Positions 17,001 through 23,058 of a stretch of 50,543 bases of DNA are shown here, in pieces; within the stretch, counting starts at the first letter, position 1; every line of letters begins with the position of its first letter. A model generated the notes under the pieces. It was given only the letters and a program-made list of their open reading frames with translations, made no database searches and had not been told where the DNA came from. A program made the translations under genes and the position numbers. The DNA is from Bordetella genomosp. 4 (lineage in GTDB: Bacteria; Pseudomonadota; Gammaproteobacteria; Burkholderiales; Burkholderiaceae_B): positions 1-50,543 of the forward strand of contig NZ_NEVQ01000002.1 of assembly GCF_002261185.1 (NCBI RefSeq), given 5' to 3'.

Positions 17001-17974
17001 AACACCGCCGTCGTGCGCGAACCGATACCGCTGGCCGCATCTGGCCACGCGCTCGCCTCCCCTTCGCGAAATCTCAGCGTCTGCAGCACCGGCACATCGA
17101 GAGCCAGAAAATCCCGGCTGCGCGCCGCGCCATTTTGCAGATGAGTCAGATTGACCAGGGCATCGATGTTGCCCTTTTTTAATGCCCCGGCCAACCCGGC
17201 TGAGCTCTGGCCATCAAACCAAAAGACGATCGGCAGCAGGCCCTCGGCCTCGCTACGCCTTATCAGTTGGTCTACCTCACGGGTAAGCAGATCGGCAACT
17301 ACCCCTTGATGAATGAGAAAGGCAATGCGTCCTGCGGAGGACGGATCGCCCACAGGCGTGGACATTACTGGCTGCCTGACGGAGGTGTACCAGTGCAAGT
17401 ATCCATCGATATTGTCAAAGACGTGCGGTGCATCCGGGTGATAAAACCCGGCAGCAGGTAGACGCGCAGGTGGATCCAACAACGGAAACGGCAGCTCGGC
17501 GCCTTCGCTCAGCGCCTTGGCCAACGCAAAGAAATGACCGAAATTCTCAGCTCCGCCCGCCGTATAAAGCGCTACCATCGCCTTGCCGTACTGAGGCGGC
17601 AATTGCTCCCAGACAGGCTTGCCTGCGCCGATGATCAGACGAGGACGAATAGCGCTTGGCGACAGTGCTTGCACGTGCCGCTGTACGGCGTCTCGGTCAG
17701 TGGGCCTAGGAACATCCCATATCAGCAATGCTGCCTGTTCAATTGCACGCGCCAACACGTCAGGCGTAGCCTGCTCGACGTTCAGATGCTGCAACGTCAC
17801 GGATTGCTGTGTAGCGAGCGGCTGCAAACGCTGAAACTTCTCTGCGGAAACAAATCCCGTGTGCAGCACCTGTATGACGGCCCTGTCTTGCGCAACGGAC
17901 AGCGTCGGCCACATCGCCGCAAACACCACCAGAACCAGCCAACGCCACAAGGCGTGTTGATATAAACAGGCCAT
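14042..17974 (-). CDS. exported CobN-like class I chelatase subunit
   Basis: 1310 residues, full length for CobN/ChlH/BchH (class I chelatase large subunit). Unlike cytoplasmic CobN it begins with a signal peptide (cleavage near TLSVAQ, residue 28) and ends with one transmembrane helix (about 1280-1298, WVLLLMLILLGSGAL) and a basic tail, so the body should lie in the periplasm, anchored to the inner membrane. The conserved CobN core motif reads HLGTHGTQEWLPGKD near residue 555. CobN inserts cobalt into a corrin ring with the CobS/CobT ATPase; no such ATPase is encoded here and ATP is absent from the periplasm. Removing a metal from a macrocycle, as proposed for HmuS-type relatives, or carrying a metal chelate is more plausible. 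Its ATG overlaps the receptor stop by one base. Confidence 0.88.
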   Translation of the reverse strand: MACLYQHALWRWLVLVVFAAMWPTLSVAQDRAVIQVLHTGFVSAEKFQRLQPLATQQSVTLQHLNVEQATPDVLARAIEQAALLIWDVPRPTDRDAVQRHVQALSPSAIRPRLIIGAGKPVWEQLPPQYGKAMVALYTAGGAENFGHFFALAKALSEGAELPFPLLDPPARLPAAGFYHPDAPHVFDNIDGYLHWYTSVRQPVMSTPVGDPSSAGRIAFLIHQGVVADLLTREVDQLIRRSEAEGLLPIVFWFDGQSSAGLAGALKKGNIDALVNLTHLQNGAARSRDFLALDVPVLQTLRFREGEASAWPDAASGIGSRTTAVFLAGPEGWGVSDPLVLSASTAGVSDLLPAQVDALMGKLRSLVALRHTPEPQKKLALMFWNYPAGEKNLGASHLNIPRSIMSIQAALAAQGYAVGKPVGETEIIETAQRMLGALYGTVPLESLLDDDLAALYPLEDYEQWLSALPVARQDELRRAGVPAQHQAVREIKGKRYFVIPRWQLGNFVVMPQMPRAFGAGDHYHDMSSAPDHLYMAAYLYLQQQYAAHALIHLGTHGTQEWLPGKDRGLAATDYPWLSVGNLPVFYPYIQDNVSEAIQAKRRGRAVIVSHQTPPFAPAGLYDQLRDLHQWIHEYQQLDDGAVREQVSHQIRSAAVQAHLNDDLGWTAQQAEQDFSGFLQQLHDHLHELARRAMPLGLHTFGQAAQVEHRISTVMQQLGRPLYDALDIDQDERFAGEQGLQDSPAYHAVAQMLSPAGNEMPSSLAVFEQRARELDAHLQDTQENDMLLAGLAGRFVIPGAGGDPIRNPDVRSGRNLYAFEADKVPTQAAYEAAATAYEQLVQAFQHEHAGARPQKLAFSLWASEATRHLGVTEAQVLHALGLRPVWDSGGRVVSLDIIPTAELGRPRVDVVVQVTGVYRDQFDSFMRLLDEALTRLAALNEPGNPIALNNQRTAAALNEAGLSADAAAVAARYRIFSNAPGEYGTGVPHLALDSTQWDDDAALGKQFLLSSQYAYGAEGWGESPAQANVFAAQLRGTQAVIMSRSSTLHGVLSTDHPFEFLGGLSAAVRHLDGQAPQLMISDLRDGEIRTTGLARFLSAELRERYLNPRWIEAMQKEGYSGTLQVLNVTNNLFGWQAADASTVRDDQWQALFDTYVSDTRALGTRQWFEQHNPTAQAQVLERMAEAIRKGYWDASEQTRRALAERWQELAQRFDVDTGAEVTRQYIADMAQGFGLEASATSNAVPAAKPNQPDSPAAESPQSVQGQVLEPVEPAAVSEDISSRWVLLLMLILLGSGALRQGLRSRHVRRAMQ

Positions 17975-19959
17975 CAGAATCTCGCCGTCAGACCAGCAAA
18001 GTAACGCCGTCCCTCATCGGCTCGGCCGTAGATATCAGCATCGTCATTAGCGAGCCGCTCATCGGTCAGGTTTTCAATACCTGCATGCAAGCTCAAATGG
18101 CTATTGACGTCATAATCCACGTACCAATGCAACAAGGTATAGCCCGGGCGGTCGCTTTCCGTCGCAGAGCGATATTGCGAACCGATGTATTCGGCCCGGA
18201 CCCGGGTATCCAGCCTGTCCGTGACACCCCAGGTCAGCGTCGCATTGGCGCGATGCCTGGAACGGTCCGCCAAGCGTTCTCCGGTCGTGCGATCCTCAGC
18301 ATCGAGGTAGGTGTAGTTGGCATCCAGGCGTACGTTGTGCAGCACATCGACGCCGGCAGTCAGCTCCAGCCCCTGCAGTCTCGCCTTAGAAACGTTCTCG
18401 TACTCGAGACACACTCGTCCTGGTACGTAGCAAGTTGGCTGCCGCACCGTCTCGATCAGGTTTCTCACGTCGTTGTGAAACAGCGTCACGCCCGCAGACC
18501 AACGCGGCTGCTCATATGACAGCCCAAACTCATATGAGCGATTGGTTTCCGGTTGCAGTTGCGGGTTGCCGCGAACGATTCCTCGTCCGCCCATTGCCGC
18601 TCTGGACTCATAGTCCGGTGACAATTGCTTGAGCGTGGGCGCCTTGAATCCCTGGCCAAAACCCGCCTTTACCGTCCACGCCGAGGTCGGGCGAAACATC
18701 AAGTAGGCCCGAGGACTGGACTCCCAGCCAAAGTCCTCGTGGTGGTCAAAACGGCTGCTCAGCACCAATTCCCATTGTTCACTGAAGAGAATTTCGTCTT
18801 GGGCAAAAAACGCGTAATGATCCAAGGACGCCACGCCGCGCTGATTGACCGATGGGTCCTCCAACCGTTCGCGCCGCGTTTCGGCTCCGAGTGTCAGCTT
18901 GTGCATCTGGCCTAGCGCAAAACCCACGCGCCCATCCAACACCGTATCGGTGAAACGATTGGGACCTGTCGCATCGCCACCGTCGCTGCGCCACGCGTGG
19001 CGATCGAGCGTCGAACGATACAACCGGATCTGGCTATCGCCCCAGCTCCAGTCGCCCGTGTGCGAAATTGCATATCGACGACGATTGACTTTATTTTCCG
19101 ACTCGTAGATCGAATTGTCGGTGTTGCTGCGATAAGCCTCCAGGTCTTCGTGCCCTGCATCGACCGACACATCAATGCGCTGCCGGGAGTCGGGCGTCCA
19201 GCTCAGGCCCACATGCCCAGATATCGCACGCCGTTCGTCCAATGCCGTCAACGCCGTATTGCCGGCATCGTGCAGCGGCGCCCGGCGATTGAACTCGCCC
19301 CACACATTCAACCCCAGTGTTCCCGGCACGATGGGGCCGCCGAGATAAAAGCCGCTCTTGTACTGATTGCCATCCAGCCCGTGGTCATTCAAGACCGCGT
19401 AGCTGCTGAACGAACCCTGCCATTCATCGGTAGCTTTGCGGGTAATGACATTGACCACGCCTCCCAAAGCCTCGGAACCGTACAGCGAGGACATGGGGCC
19501 TCGTACCACCTCCACCCGTTCGATTGCCTCGGTCGGCACCCAACCCAGCTCGAAGTCGGAATGAGAGATGGCTGAGGCAGAGGCGTTGATACGCTGCCCA
19601 TCGATCAGCATCAGCGTGTGTTCCGCGCTCATGCCCCGAATCGAGATGCCCCGGCGCCCCAGACCGGCGTCTTCCAGTCCCACTCCGACGGTATCTTGCA
19701 CCGCGTCAGCCAGATCCAGGACGGGCTGTCTACGCAGCGACTGGCCGTCGATCACGGTCACGCTCGCTGGCGCCTCGGCCTCGTTGCGTTCCCAAGCGGT
19801 TGCCGTCACCACGACTGGCGACAGCGTGGACGGGTGAGCCCCCTGGCCTGGTTGGCGCCGCTCTGCGTCGTCTTCCTCTGCCCATGCGGCCCCGCTCACG
19901 GTGGCGAGGACGATCAAACAACCGGCCGCGACGTCGCGGCCTGCATTTAATTTACACAT
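17974..19959 (-). CDS. TonB-dependent outer-membrane receptor (CirA/IrgA type)
   Basis: 661 residues: signal peptide (AAWA-EE, about residue 27), a TonB-box-like LSPVVVTAT, plug domain (RGPMSSLYGSEALGGVVNV) and a 22-strand barrel ending in Phe (GLTARF). It takes up a scarce ligand, usually a metal chelate, across the outer membrane using TonB energy. The FKAP...NPQL region near residue 430-455 matches the FRAP/NPNL loop of haem and catecholate receptors, but no His lies between them, so haem binding in the classical way is unlikely. First gene of the four-gene operon; a Zur-like box lies 87-101 bases upstream of the start codon. No strong ribosome-binding site is visible. Confidence 0.92.
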   Translation of the reverse strand: MCKLNAGRDVAAGCLIVLATVSGAAWAEEDDAERRQPGQGAHPSTLSPVVVTATAWERNEAEAPASVTVIDGQSLRRQPVLDLADAVQDTVGVGLEDAGLGRRGISIRGMSAEHTLMLIDGQRINASASAISHSDFELGWVPTEAIERVEVVRGPMSSLYGSEALGGVVNVITRKATDEWQGSFSSYAVLNDHGLDGNQYKSGFYLGGPIVPGTLGLNVWGEFNRRAPLHDAGNTALTALDERRAISGHVGLSWTPDSRQRIDVSVDAGHEDLEAYRSNTDNSIYESENKVNRRRYAISHTGDWSWGDSQIRLYRSTLDRHAWRSDGGDATGPNRFTDTVLDGRVGFALGQMHKLTLGAETRRERLEDPSVNQRGVASLDHYAFFAQDEILFSEQWELVLSSRFDHHEDFGWESSPRAYLMFRPTSAWTVKAGFGQGFKAPTLKQLSPDYESRAAMGGRGIVRGNPQLQPETNRSYEFGLSYEQPRWSAGVTLFHNDVRNLIETVRQPTCYVPGRVCLEYENVSKARLQGLELTAGVDVLHNVRLDANYTYLDAEDRTTGERLADRSRHRANATLTWGVTDRLDTRVRAEYIGSQYRSATESDRPGYTLLHWYVDYDVNSHLSLHAGIENLTDERLANDDADIYGRADEGRRYFAGLTARF

Positions 19960-20045
19960 CGTTATTGGATTTCATTGCGCCGCGTCGTCAGAGCCAGCGT
20001 TTGGGCTTTGATGAATATCGATCACGGCCGATTCAAAAAACGATA

Positions 20046-20060
20046 TGTTATATCATAACA
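20046..20060. promoter_or_regulatory. putative Zur (zinc repressor) box
   Basis: TGTTATATCATAACA is a near-perfect palindrome (6-base arms, 3-base centre). Against the proteobacterial Zur consensus TGTTATAnTATAACA it differs at one position (C for T). The Fur consensus fits much less well (4 of 7 in the left half). It sits in the 204-base divergent region, 86 bases from the TonB receptor and 103 bases from the alpha/beta hydrolase, so it could control either or both. Assignment rests on my memory of the consensus. Confidence 0.7.
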
Positions 20061-20163
20061 AATAAGACGTGGAATCAGCCTGCCTAACCAAGCCCGCACC
20101 ATATGAAAAGCGGCAGCATGCAGAACTGATATGCTGCACGGATCTGTTCTGTGAAGAGCGCCC

Positions 20164-20982
20164 ATGCAGACCGTCAGCACCCACGATACGTTTATCCCTA
20201 CCCCAGGCGGCCGTCTGTTCGCCCGCAACTGGACACCCGGCAAATCCAGTGATGGCCACACGCCGATTGTCTTGCAGCACGACTCACTCGGATGTGTGGA
20301 GCTGTGGCGGGACTTTCCCGAACAACTGGCCATCGCCACCGGCCGGCCGGTCATTGCCTATGACCGCCTGGGCTTTGGACGGTCGGATCCGCGTCCGGGG
20401 ATGGTAGGAGTGAACCTGGTCGATGAGGAAGCTCACGGGGATTTTCGTACGGTGCTCGACACCCTGGGCGTCGAGCGGTTTATTACCTTTGGCCACAGCA
20501 TCGGCGGCGGAATGAGCATTGCCTGTGCTGCCATGTATCCCGACACATGTGTTGCCTTGATTACGGAATCCGCCCAGGTCTTTGCCGAAGCCCATACCTT
20601 GGAAGGAATCCGGCAAGCCAAAATCGCGTTTGCAGAGCCGGGGCAACTGGACCGGTTAAAGAAATATCATGGCGACAAAGCCGCCTGGGTGCTGGCCGCC
20701 TGGACAGAAACCTGGCTATCGCCAGCCTTTGCCGACTGGAATCTGAACAAGCATCTGAGCAAAGTGCGTTGCCCGGTATTGAGCCTGCATGGTGACAACG
20801 ACGAGTACGGCTCACTGGAACACATGCACCGTATTCACGCCCTGACGGGGTCCACGACCGCGATCATGGAAGGCTGTGGTCACCTGCCGCACCGGGAGAA
20901 ACCGCAAGCCGTGATAACGATCATCCGCGATTGGCTGCAAACGGCAGACATTCCCGATCAGCCTCGTCTGATCAAGCGCTGA
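20164..20982 (+). CDS. alpha/beta hydrolase
   Basis: 272 residues with a complete catalytic triad: nucleophile Ser in GHSIGG (about residue 110), acid in HGDNDEYGS and His in CGHLPHRE. Esterase, thioesterase or C-C hydrolase activity is possible. No signal peptide, so cytoplasmic. GAAGAG lies 6 bases before the ATG. It is divergent from the TonB receptor across the Zur-like box and heads a run of plus-strand genes to 25497. If Zur-controlled, it could act on an imported ligand or on metallophore turnover, but nothing in the sequence proves this. Confidence 0.85.
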   Translation: MQTVSTHDTFIPTPGGRLFARNWTPGKSSDGHTPIVLQHDSLGCVELWRDFPEQLAIATGRPVIAYDRLGFGRSDPRPGMVGVNLVDEEAHGDFRTVLDTLGVERFITFGHSIGGGMSIACAAMYPDTCVALITESAQVFAEAHTLEGIRQAKIAFAEPGQLDRLKKYHGDKAAWVLAAWTETWLSPAFADWNLNKHLSKVRCPVLSLHGDNDEYGSLEHMHRIHALTGSTTAIMEGCGHLPHREKPQAVITIIRDWLQTADIPDQPRLIKR

Positions 20983-21039
20983 GCAGCATGTAATCGGTAC
21001 ACTTGCGTTATTAAAAGAACGCTCGCGGATCCGAATACG

Positions 21040-21537
21040 ATGTTTCCTCTCCATGACCTTCGGCGTATGCTAGTTGCCTGGCTGTATGCAGCGGCTCTGG
21101 CGCACTTGTTAGTCGGCCTGACATTGACGTGGGCGGGTCACACGGGCCTGCTCGACGATTATGTCCATCATATCGAACAAGCGTTCTGGGGCACCACACC
21201 ACCAGAACCCGCGCATACGCAGCAGATCTGGTGGCTGGCTTTGTTCGGCGCCACGCTGCAAAGCTATTCGCTGTATATGTTGGGATTGGTTCATATCGGC
21301 AACCGCTACAAGATCCCATCGATCTGGGGCTGGATGATCGTAGGCATCGTAGTCTGGGCACCGCAGGATATCTGGATATCGCTGCAGGCGGGCATCTGGT
21401 CGCATCTGTGGGTCGACAGTTTTGCGCTATTGGTGCTGTTGCCCCCCTTGTTCTGGCTGTACCGGCTGGATAAACGCGCTGAACTGACGACTGGCAGTGG
21501 CACCATTGATGTGCCATCTCCTGGAGCCCCTTCTTGA
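21040..21537 (+). CDS. four-helix membrane protein of unknown function
   Basis: 165 residues with four hydrophobic helices (about 12-30, 64-85, 92-112, 120-142), rich in Trp and His. I do not recognise a family. It lies 57 bases after the alpha/beta hydrolase and 66 before the epimerase, in the same direction, so it probably belongs to their operon. The next protein also has a membrane-embedded N-terminus, which suggests that both work at the inner membrane. An internal ATG at 21070 is an alternative start; neither has a clear ribosome-binding site. Confidence 0.65.
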   Translation: MFPLHDLRRMLVAWLYAAALAHLLVGLTLTWAGHTGLLDDYVHHIEQAFWGTTPPEPAHTQQIWWLALFGATLQSYSLYMLGLVHIGNRYKIPSIWGWMIVGIVVWAPQDIWISLQAGIWSHLWVDSFALLVLLPPLFWLYRLDKRAELTTGSGTIDVPSPGAPS

Positions 21538-21603
21538 AGGCTGCCTCCCACCTGACGTCCCGCCCCGAACAGCTATCACACACCAACTGCATTGCATCTG
21601 ATC

Positions 21604-23046
21604 ATGCTTGAATTCTCGCCACTAGACTGGGCCCTCACGCTGCTGATCGCACAAGCGATCCTCGGGGCCCTGGACACTATTTACCATCACGAATTGACGG
21701 TAGCGCTGCCTTACCGCTACGGCGCGCGGCTGGAGCTGTCGATTCATGCCATGCGGTCTTGTTTTTACGGCGTCCTGTTTCTGGGCATGGCGCATTTCGC
21801 GTTTCAAGGCACGTGGGCTGTCGCAATTGCATTGCTGTTCTTTTTGGAAATCTGCCTGACGCTGTGGGACTTCGTGGTGGAGGACCGCACCCGAAAACTG
21901 CCCGCCATCGAACGCATCATGCATACCGTGCTGGCGATAAACGCAGGCGCATTTTTTGCCCTGTACGGAGCGCAACTGATGCAGTGGTATCAATTGCCCA
22001 CTGCACTGGCCGCGGCGGATTACGGCTGGCGTGGCTGGATACTGACGCTTTTCGCAATCGGCGTCACGGCCTCCGGCATCCGCGACGGCATTGCCGCATT
22101 TCGCCTGCAACGCAAAGGCGCACCACCCAATCCATTCATCGGCATCGGACATCGGAACGTCTTGATCACTGGCGGCACGGGGTTCATCGGAGAATACCTG
22201 GTCAATCATTTACTCGACGCCGGCCATGCCGTCACCGTACTTACGCGCGACCCTCTGAAGGCGGCATACTTGTTCGATGGCCGCGCACGTTGTGTTCGCA
22301 CGATCAACGCCCTGAGCCACAAGGAAGTCTTTGACATCATCATCAATTTGGCAGGCGCTCCCATTGCGGGTGGCCCCTGGAGCGCCAGGCGCAAAGCGAA
22401 GCTACTGGCCAGCCGGGTCAACACCACCGAGGCCCTGATCGCCTGGCTGAGCAAAGCCGTGCATAAACCGGCGCTCTGGATACAAGCGTCTGCCATCGGT
22501 TTTTACGGCGTACGCGATGCCAGTGAAAGCCTTGATGAAAATGCGTCGGCGGGCCAAGGCTTCATGGCCGAACTATGCGTGCGTTGGGAAGAGTCCGCGC
22601 AGCCTGTTCAGGCGCTCGGTATTCGGCAGGTTGTCATGCGCCTGGGTGTCGTCTTCGGCCCGGGCGGGGCGTTGTTGCCGTTGCTGTTGCCCTTCCGGCT
22701 GGGATTCGGCGGCCGCATGGGCGATGGGAAACAGATCATGAGCTGGGTGCATCGCGACGATGTCATCCAGATCATGGCCCGCGCGTTTAACGATACAAAT
22801 CTGAGCGGCACCTACAACGTCGTAGCTCCCGATGCCCTGCCCCAGGCCGAGTTCGCGGCCAAGGCAGGCAAGATCCTCAAGCGCCCCGTCTGGCTGCATG
22901 TGCCTGCCGCCCCCGTACGCGCGATCGCAGGCGAAATGGCGCAGCTGTTCTTTGATGGCCAGCGCGTCGTTCCCATCCGGCTCACGCAGGCGGGATATAC
23001 GTTCCGTTATCCCACAGTGGACAGCGCACTGCGCGACCTCGCCTAG
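21604..23046 (+). CDS. TIGR01777-type epimerase with membrane N-terminus
   Basis: About 480 residues. The first 165 contain roughly four to five hydrophobic helices. From about residue 180 the NAD(P)-binding fold of the TIGR01777 (YfcH/SulA-like) extended-SDR family starts with VLITGGTGFIGEYLV. It continues with INLAGAPIAGGPW, the conserved SAIGFYG segment and a C-terminal DUF1731-like end (PVRAIAGEMAQLFFDGQRVV). YfcH proteins usually lack the membrane part, so this is a two-part fusion. The ATG at 21604 is preferred over a TTG at 21592, without strong ribosome-binding evidence for either. It ends 12 bases before the next gene. Substrate unknown. Confidence 0.82.
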   Translation: MLEFSPLDWALTLLIAQAILGALDTIYHHELTVALPYRYGARLELSIHAMRSCFYGVLFLGMAHFAFQGTWAVAIALLFFLEICLTLWDFVVEDRTRKLPAIERIMHTVLAINAGAFFALYGAQLMQWYQLPTALAAADYGWRGWILTLFAIGVTASGIRDGIAAFRLQRKGAPPNPFIGIGHRNVLITGGTGFIGEYLVNHLLDAGHAVTVLTRDPLKAAYLFDGRARCVRTINALSHKEVFDIIINLAGAPIAGGPWSARRKAKLLASRVNTTEALIAWLSKAVHKPALWIQASAIGFYGVRDASESLDENASAGQGFMAELCVRWEESAQPVQALGIRQVVMRLGVVFGPGGALLPLLLPFRLGFGGRMGDGKQIMSWVHRDDVIQIMARAFNDTNLSGTYNVVAPDALPQAEFAAKAGKILKRPVWLHVPAAPVRAIAGEMAQLFFDGQRVVPIRLTQAGYTFRYPTVDSALRDLA

Positions 23047-23058
23047 CCTCGCCCGCTC

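Noticed and set aside
14042-17974. True CobN of the cobalamin pathway
   Set aside because: The protein has a signal peptide and C-terminal membrane anchor, and no cob gene or cobalamin riboswitch is visible in the upstream region, so cobalt insertion in the cytoplasm is not supported.
17974-19959. Haem receptor of a standard hmu operon
   Set aside because: No His lies between the FKAP and NPQL motifs and no haem ABC transporter or haem oxygenase gene is near.
20046-20060. Fur box in front of the TonB receptor
   Set aside because: Only about 4 of 7 positions per half fit the Fur 7-1-7 pattern, while the Zur pattern fits at all but one position.
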